Numbered from the stretch's first letter, positions 19,600-32,154 are shown. The stretch: 64,000 bases of DNA from Oegoconia quadripuncta (GCA_949316235.1 OX438741.1:25859324-25923323); one strand, 5' to 3'. The notes: generated by a model not told the origin, from the sequence alone. Numbers and translations: made by a program.

Positions 19600-19760
19600 T
19601 TCCCTCTTAATTTAACAAAATTGTAAAGCCAGTCCCTCAGATTGCAAGCCACTCGTCTGTGGAACTCACTGACGGAATCTACTAGGAAAGCTTAGTCTTT
19701 AAATATTTTTAAATCTCAAGTCAAACACCCTTACTCTCGCCTCGTGAACCTTGGTTGATT
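19600..19760 (+). pseudogene. LINE 3' end relic (C-terminus of an RT protein)
   Basis: One frame reads ATRLWNSLTEST followed by SLNIFKSQVK. This pattern (LWNSLP..., then SLN.FK..) closes many LINE ORF2 proteins. A stop lies within it, and only about 40 codons remain. Confidence 0.5.
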
Positions 19761-19959
19761 ATCTATCAGTGAATTCGTACTATTCTGTTTTATACTATTT
19801 ATGTATATGTATTTTTATCTAGTTATCTGTATTTAGGTATATTTAAATTATTAAGTATAAGTTTATTAATATGGTATATATGTATATTCGTTCCCTCTGG
19901 AAGTTGAGGCTCGCCGTCGTCTGGGTTGCAGTTTACGCAGACACTCCGTCTCATATTCC

Positions 19960-20520
19960 AGCAACGTCTCGTGTAGCTGCTGCACGTTCCGCAGCTGCAT
20001 CAGCGGAGAACCTCAAACGACGCAAATATATCTGCCTAAGTGTAGATTATATTTTTGCGCCGTTTAGAGTAGAGACTCTAGGGGCGTGGGGACCGGGCGT
20101 TCATAGTCTCTTCCGTCAGTTATCGAAGCAGTTGATCGAAGCCTCGCATGCCAAGAAGGCTGGTCTCTATTTACGAGTAGCACAAATTTATTCCACGAGG
20201 CAATACCGCCAGCCTACTCGGGACCCTTCCAGCCGTGCAAGATCTGGAACATTTTTATTTATAAATATTTTTATTTATCCCATGTGTTACTTTGTCCAGT
20301 GTGTTACAATTATTTAGGTAATCTTTAGTTGGTTTAGTTTATTTTAGCTATATGTTTTATGAAGTTTAAATAGTAATATTATAAACACGTATATGATATA
20401 ATTATTATATTTCTCTAGAATAACTATTTCATTAATTGGCTCTATGTTTCCTATAATAGTTTCTATTAGTGTTATTGCAGCTGTTGGTTTTCCGAAGAAA
20501 TAAAAATTAAATAAAATTAA
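19960..20520 (+). pseudogene. LINE with restriction-like endonuclease: C-terminal relic and 3' UTR
   Basis: The frame has AAASAENLKRRKY, then SVDYIFAPFRVETLGAWGP, then LFRQLSKQLIEASH. This recalls the C-terminus of invertebrate RT proteins in which a PD-(D/E)XK-like nuclease follows the RT. That nuclease core itself is seen in the other relic, at 24655-25250. Downstream lies a 3' UTR whose end (attggctctatgtttcctataatag ... gtgttattgcagctgttgg) recurs at 26325-26425, showing where the element stops (poly-A-like aataaaaattaaataaaatt). The upstream RT is missing, so this is a 5'-truncated dead copy. The family identification is from memory. Confidence 0.55.
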
Positions 20521-20549
20521 TTAATAGTATCGTGCACCCTACCTGTTTT

Positions 20550-20672
20550 TCGATCTACAATTGTCTGGAAGAGATCGTTTTTAGTGATAAGCACTATGAT
20601 TGTCCTATTGTTATGAACAATAATTATTGTAAATTATTTTGAGCAATAAAGAGTATTTGTATTATATTAGTT
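20550..20672 (+). repeat. repeat family H, LINE-like 3' end
   Basis: ctggaagagatcgtttttagtgataag...gagcaataaagagtatttgtatt. A second copy lies at 33775-33893. It carries an AATAAA-type signal near its end. The source element is not identified. Confidence 0.5.
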
Positions 20673-21159
20673 TCATTGAAAAATTTGCCTTAAACTGGTC
20701 AGATGCATTGCAAAGACACGGATGGGTATACTAATCTACTTTGCCGGGAATCACAATGCCTTTAAAGTACTTAGCTCAAATAAAATATAAAATTGTCAGA
20801 GGTGTTCCAAATTACAAATTACACTCATGCCAAAGATATGCGTTTAAGCGTTTTCTTGAGAAACGTCGCGTAAATTAATGAAGAGCGAGCGTAAAAATGA
20901 AACGAATGATCAGAATGGTGCGTAAGTCATCCTTGTGGCACTTTGGTGAGCAGTAAAGAGCTCTACTACGACAATGATTGTTCTGCGTAAAAATGGTTAA
21001 GTTCTTTGTTAAGAAGTGCATAAAAATGAATATGTTTTAATTTTGTATAAATAACGGCGTTTTGTTTGAGCCTGATAATAGTTTCAGTACTACAATTTTG
21101 ACACAACGCGGAAAGTTTGTTCGATTCTATTTTGCTAAGGCTCGATGCACCTGCATCCA
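20673..21159. other. unassigned AT-rich sequence
   Basis: Nothing recognised apart from short chance frames. Confidence 0.3.
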
Positions 21160-21300
21160 TAGTAATATTATAAATGCAAATATGTGTCTGTCAATGGTGT
21201 TACTTTATCGTGGCCCTTTTCAGGATGAAAAGAAGCATTATGTCCTTCTCCGGTATTCACGCTTAAACTGCTGAAACCATCATATTGAAATTTGGCAGTT
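21160..21300 (+). repeat. Helitron-like non-autonomous repeat, partial
   Basis: Begins aatattataaatgcaaatatgtgtctgtc, the same start as at 27495-27716, then diverges. Kept landmarks are aactgctgaaacc and attgaaatttgg. Confidence 0.4.
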
Positions 21301-21359
21301 GAGTAGTGTGGGACTACTCCTCTGCCGAAGCAGGGGGCAGTAAACTAGTTGGAAATAAT

Positions 21360-21610
21360 TACAAATAACTATAAATTGAAAATTTAGAAAACCTACATAC
21401 CAATATTTAAATGCTTAATATCTTCGAAACGGATTAACCGATTTTCATAAAATATAGCTATACCTTTCCCCTCGATTACGCTTTAATAAATAAATTCGGA
21501 ACCCAAATCGGATCATGCATTACTGAGATACATCCGGACAAAAACTGCACACACACATGCACACAATACCCTCAAACACACCCGTCTTTTTCGTAGAGGT
21601 TAAAAACGGG
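21360..21610 (+). repeat. repeat family K copy
   Basis: aattgaaaatttagaaaacc, aacggattaaccgattttca, aacccaaatcggatcatgca and tcgtagaggttaaaaac follow the copy at 15240-15470. Confidence 0.6.
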
Positions 21611-22240
21611 ATAGCACATCCGCGCGGAAATTGTTAATGATATGCCTGCTTGGTAAATTTATACGACTAATATAATTATTAAGTATATCTAGGCATATCA
21701 GAAAATGCCCTAGTCGCCTTAATGGGCAGTTTCAGAAAATTGTAATCGGACCAATAATTTAGCTCTATCCAACAGTGGTCTACGGTGTTTATTTCAATGA
21801 ATCCCTTAGACACCAATAACGATAACCACGAGAGAGAGATATTTTGGTGAAATTCTAGATTACGTGTGATAATGATTAGATTAGTACTTATTATCACGCA
21901 GTAGAGTTTACTTTGCTCGAAATCCACTTTGTGTGATGTAGTTATGTATTCATGGTAGGTAGATAATGGTTACTCATGTGATGGCAAAACTAACCTTTTT
22001 CAACGAGACGTGATTCAAGCCGTGACCGATCTACCTCCGGGTCGTAAACCTGCCTTAAATCGGTGTTAACATACTAATTACATTGTTTATGTATCTATAC
22101 TTAATATACATTTTGACTTAAATGGATATTTAATCCTCATATGACAAGGGAAGATTTAAATAAAGTAGAAAGTACAAATAAGTAAATATGCCCAACACAA
22201 AATTTTATAAAATTTTAGATACCACTGAGATTAGAATAGT
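21611..22240. other. unassigned AT-rich sequence
   Basis: An 82-codon minus frame (21927-21679) shows no known domain. Nothing else recognised. Confidence 0.3.
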
Positions 22241-22453
22241 AAATAAATAAATATCCTTGGACATACACACAGCGCCATCTAGTTCCACTTTAAGCAACCA
22301 TAGGCTTGTGTTGTGGATACCAGTAAATGAAAACATCCATAACTCGGGTACACGTGTCCGTATTCATCATACAAACATATGCCCCTTTCGGGATTCGAAC
22401 CCGCGACCTTTTGGTATAGTGGTCAGAGTTTCTAACCACTACACCAAAAAGGT
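22241..22453 (-). repeat. SINE family C, internally deleted copy
   Basis: The tRNA-like head is clear (plus strand cgggattcgaacccgcgacc) and so is the tail (gacatacacacagcgccatctagttcc). About 50 bases between the two halves are missing: ttgtggataccag joins directly to taaatgaaaacatcc. Confidence 0.75.
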
Positions 22454-22489
22454 AGAATATTTAGATATTATTATAAATTGTAATTGTAA

Positions 22490-22760
22490 TAGATTTTAAA
22501 TTGAAAATTTAGAAAACTCCCGAACGGAGGCGGTCAGGTATGATTGAGGTCAGCCTAACCTAACCCGTTGTGCATAAATCACCCAAATACACCAAACAAC
22601 TGTGTTAAAAGTTAAATTACGAAGGTTACGAAGAGTAACCGCTTAAGCGATTTTCCTAACAATCTGCTCGTTCAGTCTTTAATATATAAAAAAACCGCAA
22701 GCAAATGCAAAATTTTCACTTTTTTCCTGAGTTTGAAAAGGGTGTCATAATCCACCACTA
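22490..22760 (+). repeat. family K copy carrying a SINE A tail fragment
   Basis: The K head (aaattgaaaatttagaaaactcccg) is interrupted at about 22530-22580 by the last 45 bases of SINE A (caggtatgattgaggtcagc...acccgttgtgcataaat). K sequence (aagcgattttcctaac, aaaaaccgcaagcaaatgc) then resumes. It looks like a short 5'-truncated SINE A insertion inside K. Confidence 0.5.
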
Positions 22761-23917
22761 AAGTCCAGTACTAGTTGGAAAATGTACATCAGACTAGTGG
22801 CCACCTAATAAGTGTTTCCAGTCATATGCTCGACTATCAACGACAATTTCACGCCCGTAGTATGCGAACTCGTGAAAATCTGCAACTGCTGTTTCGAAAA
22901 CATATAATAAATTTGGGACCCCTAATTAAGGTTGCAATACTTAATCTCTGGGAGGTCACAGATTTCTTGGTCAGTGAGAGTACCTATGTAATGTCTCTGG
23001 TTTCTCGTTTGTCATAAAAACAACAGCATTTGCCTTCCAATGTGTTTTGCAAGATGGTGTACTAAATACTCGTAGTATAATGCTGCCATTATAGTATAAC
23101 GTGTGAAGCCTCGCAGTCAGTCGCCACCTATCTCTCGCTGCTTAGCTATAAGCATAAAATCGGCTACGATTATTGCATCCCAGGTAAGTGTGTGGGTGAA
23201 TATTATTGGCAGGGTCCCCGCACGACAAACAGGATAAGCTTGCTATTCAGCCTGGCGTCTACATTCACAGTTCTATTTCTTTATTATATTTCTTCAGAAA
23301 TGTGAAGTTCTTCAGACAGTTGCGTACGACCCTTAAGTATAAATACTTTTAAAGAAAAGTCATCGGAGTCATGATATCCCTCACGGACTTTCAACATATC
23401 TCTGTCGAAGGTTAAATGAAAAGAAATGTAGTTTAGGCTGAGTTTGAGTATCGAATTTATATACAATTTGAAAAATTAAAATTAAAATTTGAAACTGGAA
23501 ATATCTCGATAATATCGTGTATAGCAAGCCTTAGTCCGCTCTGGATGCAGGAAGGCTTCACAAATAAAATATGTGACTGGAAGGCGACGGCGAGGTGCCG
23601 GCGAGATGAGGCTGCACAGGCTGGTGGGAGAGAGATAACAAACGCCTTTGTGAGCACGCACGAAAGAGACAGAAAAGCACGCCTGGCTATCTGGAGAAAC
23701 GCGAGCACCTCATTTAATCGGTATACGCGCTTCGTTTTATAGGATAAAGGAAAATTTGCGATGGTTTGGATTGACTCAAGGTTTTTAAAGATATATGTAT
23801 AGGTACGTCTTACGCAATTTATTTCAGGATATTGCACACCAACATCAATCGTCCATTACATCAAATTCGTATACTTACAAATGATTTAACAGTTCCAAAT
23901 TAGGTGTTATGAAATAA
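22761..23917. other. unassigned sequence with a GC-richer segment
   Basis: The segment 23520-23740 has higher GC and is open on both strands (65 codons plus, 126 codons minus). No domain is recognised, so I do not call a gene. Confidence 0.3.
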
Positions 23918-24060
23918 ATCATACATACGTAACGTCACGATTCTCACCCCAATACGGCTGGTCAGAGATGTTCCAAACATTGGCGTTTGGGTAATCCAAA
24001 CATTAAGAGTTTGATACTAGAAACCACATTCATGGTTTACTTTACGAAATATATACAAAG
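23918..24060. repeat. repeat family E fragment
   Basis: catacgtaacgtcacgattctcaccccaatacgg, ggtcagagatgttccaaac and cattaagagtttgatac match the family core in order. Confidence 0.55.
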
Positions 24061-24107
24061 ATGAGCCTCAATAATGGTTGCATCACTTCGTGGTTATATT
24101 TATGAAC

Positions 24108-24285
24108 AGGGGCTGAACGAATTCTCTCTGGAGCAGCGTGGTGATGCTCGCAACTGTCTTTGAACATTTCTGTTCATATCAGTATGAAGTAGCTGTCTTG
24201 ACAATGTATTTCGAGGTAAGCTTATAATTTGCTAGGGTAGGCACTGCCTTTCTGCCTCTATGGGGTGCACGTCACTGGTTAGCAT
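24108..24285 (+). repeat. repeat family G copy
   Basis: aacatttctgttcatatcagtatgaagtagctgtcttgacaatg and gctagggtaggcactgcctttctgcct match the reverse complements of 49598-49795 and 51038-51233. In those copies the outer end reads cagtggcgtgccctccata, a hAT-type terminus in style. Confidence 0.6.
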
Positions 24286-24394
24286 ATTTGTGAGGAACAA
24301 AAACAAGGGAGTGAGAGGACACTCTATGAAGCTATCACTCTCACCAAGTGCAAATCCTGAACACCACTTCGTATCAAACTGAGAAGTGAAAGTG

Positions 24395-24556
24395 AGGAAC
24401 AAACAGAGTCAGTGATCAGCGCACCCTTATTGAACTCTTTCAAAAACAGGCTGGACAATTATTTAAAGAAATAATTAGATGTTTGATCTAATAATTAATT
24501 ATTATTCTAAGTGCAGTGACATCCCATCAGCTTAAAGCTGCTAGTGTATTATTAAT
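24395..24556 (+). pseudogene. LINE 3' end relic with ATT-repeat tail
   Basis: The frame reads LNSFKNRLDNYLKK before a stop, the usual close of CR1-type ORF2 proteins. It is followed by about 80 nt of 3' UTR and a tail of attattaataataata. Confidence 0.5.
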
Positions 24557-24654
24557 AATAATACAGCGTGCAAACGTACAGTAGAAGGTCGAAATTAAGA
24601 AAATAAAATTTGATACAAAAACACGGAAACAGAATAGAACACGTTTTCTCCATG

Positions 24655-25250
24655 ATTATAAATAAGTAGAAAACGTATTCGAGATCCCTACCGTGTGGGA
24701 GGGTGTCCAAAAGACGTGCAGCGTTATCTCGTATAGCAATGCTAATACGCTGCCCGAGGTAGCTGCCAGCTCTTTAATCACAAATACGTAACCTGTACCC
24801 AAAGTTGCGTATTTGCGCCTCTTGGAGTTCTCAGAAGTAGTAGCAGCCGCGCCCGCACAGCTTGAAGTTGCTTAGAGATGCGACAGAGCGACAGTATCCA
24901 CATAGGTAGCGTCCCACACCAAGGTTCTGCCATTTGACCACGGAACGAAAGTCATGCCGTCATGTCTCTTACCATCATCACGCACAATTCCTATCGGCTC
25001 AAGGGTGACCAGTGCGTTGACGGTGGCAAGAACCCGATGGATAGCATAGTTCAGGCTTGAATGGCGAGAGAGGCGACCAACACTGCGCTGACATGAGAGC
25101 ACATGGTGACTGAACTCATTGACTGAGACATCACACCTAAAGATGTGTGGTTGATTAGCCCTTAGGCCCAGTTTCAGACAGACAGCCAGAGAAAGAGTCG
25201 TTCGTTCCAGAAAAGTGCCAATTTTGACTGCATATTTTGTGTTATACATT
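24655..25250 (-). pseudogene. LINE with restriction-like endonuclease: C-terminal relic
   Basis: A 125-codon minus frame (25249-24872) shows LGLRANQPHIFRC, HHVLSCQRSVGRLSRHSSLN and the nuclease-like core RHDGMT...LVWDATYVDTVALSHL, corresponding to PD..(x)n..D of PD-(D/E)XK enzymes. The Pro of RPD is replaced by His here. Beyond 24872 the same protein continues in other frames: NSKRRKY, then AGSYLGQRISIAIRDNAARLLDTLP. About 60 residues between them are missing. This copy is therefore frameshifted, deleted and inactive. The corresponding region follows an RT domain in many invertebrate proteins, from memory. It complements the relic at 19960-20520. Confidence 0.6.
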
Positions 25251-25266
25251 ATACGAGTAGGTACAT

Positions 25267-25345
25267 CTATGGCGTGGTCAATAGGTCCACACCCTCTCCT
25301 AGTGAGAGGAGGCTAGTGCTCCAATAGCAGCGACGTAAGGCTGTT
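25267..25345 (+). repeat. possible 5S-headed SINE tail fragment
   Basis: gcgtggtcaataggtccacaccctctc, gaggaggctagtgctccaatag and gtaaggctgttgat resemble the end of the copy at 40320-40618 (gagagaaggctggtctccaacaatgg, gtaaggctgttgat). Confidence 0.4.
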
Positions 25346-26324
25346 GATATAGTTTGTGACCACAAATAAAGGTACAAACAATACAGTGAATTATTCTATT
25401 GTTTTATGTTATGTCCATGCGTGTTCTATAAATTTAAACGCTTACAAACAAATGTAACTTATTGCCCGATGCCGACGGCTCAGCACAGGTTACATATTGT
25501 CATAAACCCACACAGTTGGCCGGTATTAACCGACCACAAGCAACTGGTGGTAACTACACCAAAACACCGTTAAATGTGCCGCAACGCACCGTGGCAGGGT
25601 CATATTAACGCTATATACCGAGGAATGGGCAAGTCTCAGTTCCTCATTTGTACAAACTTACAAAGCGCACTTTCTTCGAAAATATTAGAACATCAGATAT
25701 CTCTATCTATACTCGAATTCGATTTATTTACACCAGTTACTGGTTAGTAACTATTTATAGTCTGTAGATTAGGGCTAATCTTTTCATGAACGTTGTCTAC
25801 ATACATACTTGTACATTGGTATTTACAGGGTGTTCAAAAATATTGGGGATTGTCTTAAAAACTTTATCGATACAGGGATCTGACTTCTTTTGTCATTTTT
25901 GTTACGTGTCACCTCCTAAACCATTCGATTTTAAGCTTATCCAAGTTGCTTTATAAAATTCCATTAATGCAGATCTTTAAAAATAAAATAAGGTTTCCTC
26001 TTAGCAAAAGCTAATTTCGTCCAACTTTATTACCGTTATTACCGTATTTGCTCGTCCTAGCTCTCTGAAATTGATCAATCTAGTTATAATCGATATGAAT
26101 TGAAAATTACAATATAGTTAGGTGCAAAAGTGACGATATCGAGCAGTGTGTATGCATCTCCTTACTTAAAAAAAAACCATTACAACATTCGTACTGTCTA
26201 TTGTGACCTTAGCCTACAAATTAGCACTCGTGTCGTTATGGCATTTACTTGGCAAATTATATTTCTCTATGAAGTCGGTTAAAAATATGCATCTTCTTAA
26301 ATTTTATAATATAGGTATATCTAT
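25346..26324. other. unassigned sequence
   Basis: acagggtgttcaaaaatattgg at 25826 has the look of a DNA-transposon terminus, but I found no partner end. The segment 25440-25640 is slightly GC-richer. No gene is supported. Confidence 0.3.
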
Positions 26325-26425
26325 GAAGACCTGTAATTGGCTCTCTGTCTCCTATAATAATTTGTAATAGTGTTATTGCAGCTGTTGGTCTTCGGAATAA
26401 ATAAAATATAATATAAATAAAATGT
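26325..26425 (+). repeat. 3' end of the restriction-endonuclease LINE, 5'-truncated
   Basis: attggctctctgtctcctataataatttgtaatagtgttattgcagctgttgg matches the 3' UTR end at 20430-20500 and is followed by the same aataaataaaat-type tail. Confidence 0.6.
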
Positions 26426-27494
26426 TTTTAACGAAAACATTATTCTGTATATATTGTTTTATCGCGTACTATTTGAAAATATAGTTTCATTGACGGCACG
26501 TCTTTGTAGTTCTAGACAGTGTTGCTAGATAAGCATTTTCCGAAAAGTATATGATTTTTCCTTTTGCTGCAAATTGTTACGAGTATCGTAAGACAATAAT
26601 TGATCACGGCTACCATCCGGTGATCCGGTCCATACCTTCCCTAATTTCAGCGATTTGAACTCTCAAATAGATTTATTATTTCACATAAATATTATGATTG
26701 TTCGTTATGGGTATATCGGAAAAATTCTAAAACATCTTGATCAGTACATAATACCTTACTTAAGATAATTGTGCTTGGTTTTGTCTATTGAAAATTACAG
26801 GGAAACAATTATCATTAAGCATAAAAAGCGTTATGGTTTAATAAAATAAAAGTAGATTGCATTTCATAATACTCTTGATCAAAATGATATTAATTAGAGG
26901 TTACATTCAAAATCTGAAGTATTTTTATTTTCTGCAAGATTATAAGAGAACTCAGCACTAGTAATTATTTTTCAGTTTCGGGTTATTTACCTCTATTACG
27001 AATTAAGAATTGTGTTCTGGCAACTCCGATGAAAGGCCCAGGATTTTGCCCCCGCTTGGCATTCCGGTCCAGTGTCCACCTCTGAAGTCGGATCCATTAG
27101 ACACCGCACTTGGCATTTACTGCGTGTTGCTGCCTTCATTTTGTTCGCTTCGCCTTTATTGCATTACATAGCTATTTACTAACTACTATCCTTTACAATA
27201 TCGTCTTTTATTGGGGTTTATAAATATAGATAGATGAATTGTTAATTTGTAACTACAGACACTTATATATAGTTAGTTTCACCAAAATTTTACGAAAAGA
27301 GTTCGCAATATTCAAAATAATGTCAGTATACACTGGAGTATGTCTGTTTTGCAGCTGTACAAACAGGTTATAACAGTGTTTAACTTGCTCAGAAAGCAAA
27401 ACACTGATTTTCGATTATTACACAAGAAAAAACACTGGTACAAAGGAAAACAAAGCCTGATAAACTAACTTAGTATGCGCATCTGAAGATAATC
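26426..27494. other. unassigned, with a GC-richer island at 27005-27175
   Basis: Mostly AT-rich. The island 27005-27175 is near half GC and clearly different from its surroundings. On the minus strand it holds a 47-codon ATG frame (MKAATRSKCQ start, ending near 27000) with five Cys residues. It could be an exon or a conserved element. No homologue is recognised. Confidence 0.3.
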
Positions 27495-27716
27495 CAACTA
27501 ATATTATAAATGCGAAAGTCTGGATGTTTGTTTTGTTTACTTGTTTGTTTGTTGCTCAATCACGGCGAAACGGATTAACGGATTTGGATGAAATTTGTTA
27601 CTATGGTAGAATATACCCTGGATTAAGACATAGGATTTTTTATCCTGATAAAGTGAGAGGTTCCTGCGGGATAAACAAATTTCCGACGCAGGCGATACAG
27701 CGAGTGGAAAGCTAGT
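27495..27716 (+). repeat. Helitron-like non-autonomous repeat
   Basis: Starts ctaatattataaatgcgaaagt, contains acggattaacggatttggatgaaattt, acataggattttttatcc and ttcctgcgggata, and ends aagctagt. A CTAGT end and lack of target duplication would suit a Helitron, and this sequence type is very common in Lepidoptera from memory. A reverse copy lies at 31866-32048. Confidence 0.5.
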
Positions 27717-30700
27717 GTCACATATATATGTACGTGTGAGCAAGTGCAGCATATTATATTAGCTATAAATGCATTATAAGTTAATATTATTCTGAAACGA
27801 TAGTTTTATAACAATAAATCTTATTACCTACTCTTCTTTTTTCAAGGTTCAGTACATAATTTTGGAAAATCTTAGGATCACTTGATTGTCCGTTTGTCTG
27901 TCTGTTATTGTTCTATTAAAACCATTTCTAAGAAAAGGGTCCTGAAAACGTTTGTGTACCGTGAAATTTATACGGAGTACGGAGTTCTATTCACACTCCT
28001 TGTGTAGACAAAGACGCACTTACTGCAACAGTAAAGCGTAAGGGTTTACTTTACTTTGGTCATTCATTACTATAAATATGTATACATTTCTTGGGATCCG
28101 TGTGTTTCAATATGATAATAACCAAAGTCATGGGGATTTAAGAGCTTATTAATAAAGTGGTAAATTATTGGGTTAAGAAGACAATGTTGGCTGAAGCACA
28201 TGCTTGAAGTGTAATCGTTTTCGGGGTTTCACCAAATAAGGTTTGGGCAGTGAACAAAAGAGGTCGGATCAATGGAACGGATGCATGCTAATGTGGGATA
28301 AATACCGGCACATCGCGGTGGCTGCGAAGCCTTACTCACACCAACGCACTGAGCATATTGAATGTAACAACCGTACGCTCACACAATCACAGATCTCTGT
28401 AGGGTTGTGTCTCGCAAACAATTATTTTAGGAAAATTAACGATTTACAATATCTGCATATATAAGGCACATGATTTGTGAAAATCGCGTGGAGACGGAGA
28501 TTGCCAAATCAGATACTGCTTGTATAGATTTGGGAATATGTTATACGGGTATTGTCCTTTTTTGCGACGTATGTAACAGTTTTTTATGTTTACAAAATAT
28601 GTACCTAAAGTATACATGACATTTATGTATAATTCGTCAGTTCACAAACATATTGATAAACACTCATTGTTTTGTTTATGCAAAACCAAGCTGATGAGGG
28701 CTTTAAATTGTATAAATATTGACATGACTTGTTTTAGGGTGACCTTAAGACCTATGAGAAAAACATCATATTTGATAATTAGACTATTTTATTTGATTTT
28801 AATGTAGAAATTTATTGAGATAGTTATTAATAACAGACTTCTTGTTTAGTAAGTAACAACTGTAATTAAATTCTTTGTTTTTGTTTGTTGTTGTTTGTGG
28901 ATTTCTAATATTATGTTTGAAAATGTCGAGGTGTTTTAAAGGGAAAATACTTAAAGGTAAGTTAACTCACTCTCTCTCTCTCTCTCTCTACGAGTAATGA
29001 TTGCCAACTTGTCTATTGCATGTACTTGGGGTTGTAAAACGTTCAAAAAACTCCATAGAAAATGACATAAATAAAATATAACTTTGTATTTTAAAATAAT
29101 ATTAACAACCAAATATTCAATTTACGGAGCACGCACTTGGCCAACTTTTTTTAATACAATCTGTCAACCCTATCGTATATTGATAGATATGAATAAGTTA
29201 CGCAAATGCTTTTTGGCAAATACTAGTACCAACGTTGTCAACACAATGAAAGCTTCCACGTTTATTAACCACTAGTATTTGCGTTCATGTATTTTTGATC
29301 AATAAATGGACACCGATTGGTTCACAGGATATTTATTTGCAATACAAAGCCAGGTCAAATTTAAAGTTAAATGTGCATGCAATTTGACTATCACAGTTTT
29401 CGAATTATTCTCTATATACAACTCGGTTAGTGAATTTCACATTTCTCTTTTGTGTGTGTGCGAACTGTGAATATTTTTAAAATTTTCACAAAATTGATCT
29501 AATTAGTAAGGACGAAGACACATATATCTAACGTTAACAAAAATCACCAGTTTTAAAGGAACTCTTATGGAAAAGTATTCAAGGCAACCCCTTTACTAAA
29601 AAAAACTATTAAACAATGTTCTAGATGATGTCATTTTCCCCTTAACTTTATTTTTAAATTTATTTAATACCTGTTTATGCGTTTAAATAAGTATGACCAT
29701 GCCCAATTTCGTCGTCAAACAACGTCTACGACACAAAAAGGAGAGTCATAGCAGATAGACAAGACATGGCGAAACCATAAGAATTGGTATTTGTCTACGG
29801 AATTCTAAAAAGTGTAGCATGTTACTCCTCTTTAAGGATGTGAAACTAAACAACACTTACTCGCATGATAGTACATTTTTTCTAAATAGAAAAAATCGGT
29901 TTTAGCGCTTAGAAAAAATAAATCATTTATTTAATTATTTAACACTTTATTGCATATAAATATACACACATACATTGAAAAACATAGGACAGAAATTACA
30001 ATACACTAAAGGCCAACTTATCTCTGTAATCATTGCGTCAAACATAATGTTTTTTGTCTAAAGTTTTTTGTGCAATGCTATTTCAAAACATTTTCGAACA
30101 ACATTGTTGTCCTCTTCGGTGATTTGGTAAAAAAATTGAGAAATGGTGTAAATTGAACAAATATTGTTCGATCTGCATTTTCTTTGATTTAAATAATAAG
30201 AAAGCTCTCTGACACATTATTCTGGGGTTTAGGCGTGTAACTGCATGGTGTTTGTATTTAGAGAACTTGGCCTGCGCATTCCCATGCTCTGCGATGCAGG
30301 TGTCAATATTTGTAAGCAATATAATATAGTGCATGACAATGACTTTAAGAGCGGTAGTAAAGCAACTGATAGTACGGAACACAGTGCCCGAGTGCAGATT
30401 CACACTTTACCGTTTTTATATTTACTTATAGAAAAAAGTATTTACAGTCTGAAATAGAGAAAACTTTACAGTTCTTCATAATACAAATGCAATTCTCAGC
30501 AAAATGAATCATTTCCAAAAACGTCCATAATATCTGGAGGAATCTTGTTTTGTATTATGCAGGCTTGCAAAGGTTTGTTGTTTCCAACTATACCCAAAGA
30601 AATTAGCACCATGACTATATAGAAACGTCAAATATCTTCCTTTTTGAAAGTCAGTTAAAAATAAGAGTCATTTGAAACAATAATGAAGAAAAGAATACCT

Positions 30701-31865
30701 CTGTATTCTAAAGTTTGCCGGCTTTTTTATATAAAAATGTCTACAAAACGAATGCACGTCGCCAACCTTGCGGGCAGCTTGACTTTTATCACCACCTTGA
30801 GGACACACATTGCCATTTAACAACATCAAAGGCCCTCTCGTCATTTATTTTTAAATTTTACCGAGAGAAGAAGATTCGTAGGTATGTATGTAAAATCAGT
30901 GAGGTTATTTTCCGTATATTTTATGCCAGTGCAACGCAGCCTTGGTAACAGGTGACAATAACAACTCTTAAACATTTTATACTGACACATCACCTCAATG
31001 GAACTTGTTTTAAAGTTAATGAGGTCCAGGAAAAGCCCGTAAACACTAAGATTACAAAACAATAAGATTTCAAATAAAACTACCTGTTTATTGTGATGCT
31101 ACTGCTTCATGTCATAAAGAAGCGTGAATATATTTCATGTTATCATCTCTATATAAAACGAATGCATTGCTTGTTCGAATGCCCGGCAGTAGACGCTTTA
31201 TGCACCCGCAAACATAATAAATAGTTCGAAAAGGCGCCACATCTAATTCTTTATGCTCTACGAATCCTATTCCATAGTATGGCTCTTACTATGAAGCTTC
31301 CAGTTAAAGCCATCCTCGTCTTAAATTGTGCAACGACACTGCATCGGACAATAGTGACTCGTAGTAAGGTCCTGTAGATCCTGAGTCGCGATTCTGTATT
31401 CCTTGGGAGTACGCTCGGGGTCACCGCGTTCCCTGGCGAGCCCGGGAGGCAAACCAGTTCCAACATTTCAATATCACACCGACATACTCGATATATGCAA
31501 CCCGTTTATTTACGGCGGTTACTTATCACACCCAGCACTGAACTTAATAGTATTAAACGGACATGTTAATTCTCGTTCTCTAGTTGGAACAACATTTGCA
31601 ACACGAGGTTTTCAATTCGGGCGGATTAGAACTAATTATCTACGGTAAGTACCAATCGTTCGTGGGTTATATGAGAACCGAACGAACTCTCACTCTACGA
31701 ATGCAGTGATGATAGTTCAAGAATGTAGAGATCGTTAACTTTGTTTGATCAAAATCATAAAACCATTTTATTAACGTTTTAAGAACGTTTTATTTCTTGA
31801 GGTGAAGAAACGGGTCTTTACTATTGATTATTTATATTTTGTTCTGGCGTTTCATAAAAGCGTTA
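27717..31865. other. long unassigned AT-rich stretch
   Basis: About 4.1 kb without a recognisable gene or named repeat. It contains a (CT)n microsatellite (about 28966-28989) and many short frames of no clear origin. An 81-codon frame at 31403-31648 ends next to a splice-donor-like cggtaagta (about 31643-31651). The evidence is too weak for an exon call. Confidence 0.3.
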
Positions 31866-32048
31866 GCCTTCCGCCCGTGGCTCGGTCCGCGTGATTTAAT
31901 TTCGGAACAAAAGTGTACTATATGTTAACCCAGGATGGTCTACTTGTGTGTCTTAAATTTCACACAATTTCATTCAGCCGTTTAAAGTTTATTGATTAAC
32001 AAACATCCAAACATCTTCGCAAACTTTCACATTTACAATATTAGCGGG
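31866..32048 (-). repeat. Helitron-like non-autonomous repeat, minus copy
   Basis: Read in reverse it gives the start (aatattgtaaatgtgaaagtttgc), aaacggctgaatgaaattgtgtgaaattt and an end rich in cgggcggaagg. It is a diverged relative of 27495-27716. Confidence 0.45.
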
Positions 32049-32154
32049 TTAGTTTACAACACGTTTTAAAAAATAAGTAGGTGGTGAAGGAAATATTTCA
32101 CGCTAATTAGCTATCATTAATTGTCACCAGGAAAAGAGATAACAACGTCTTGGT

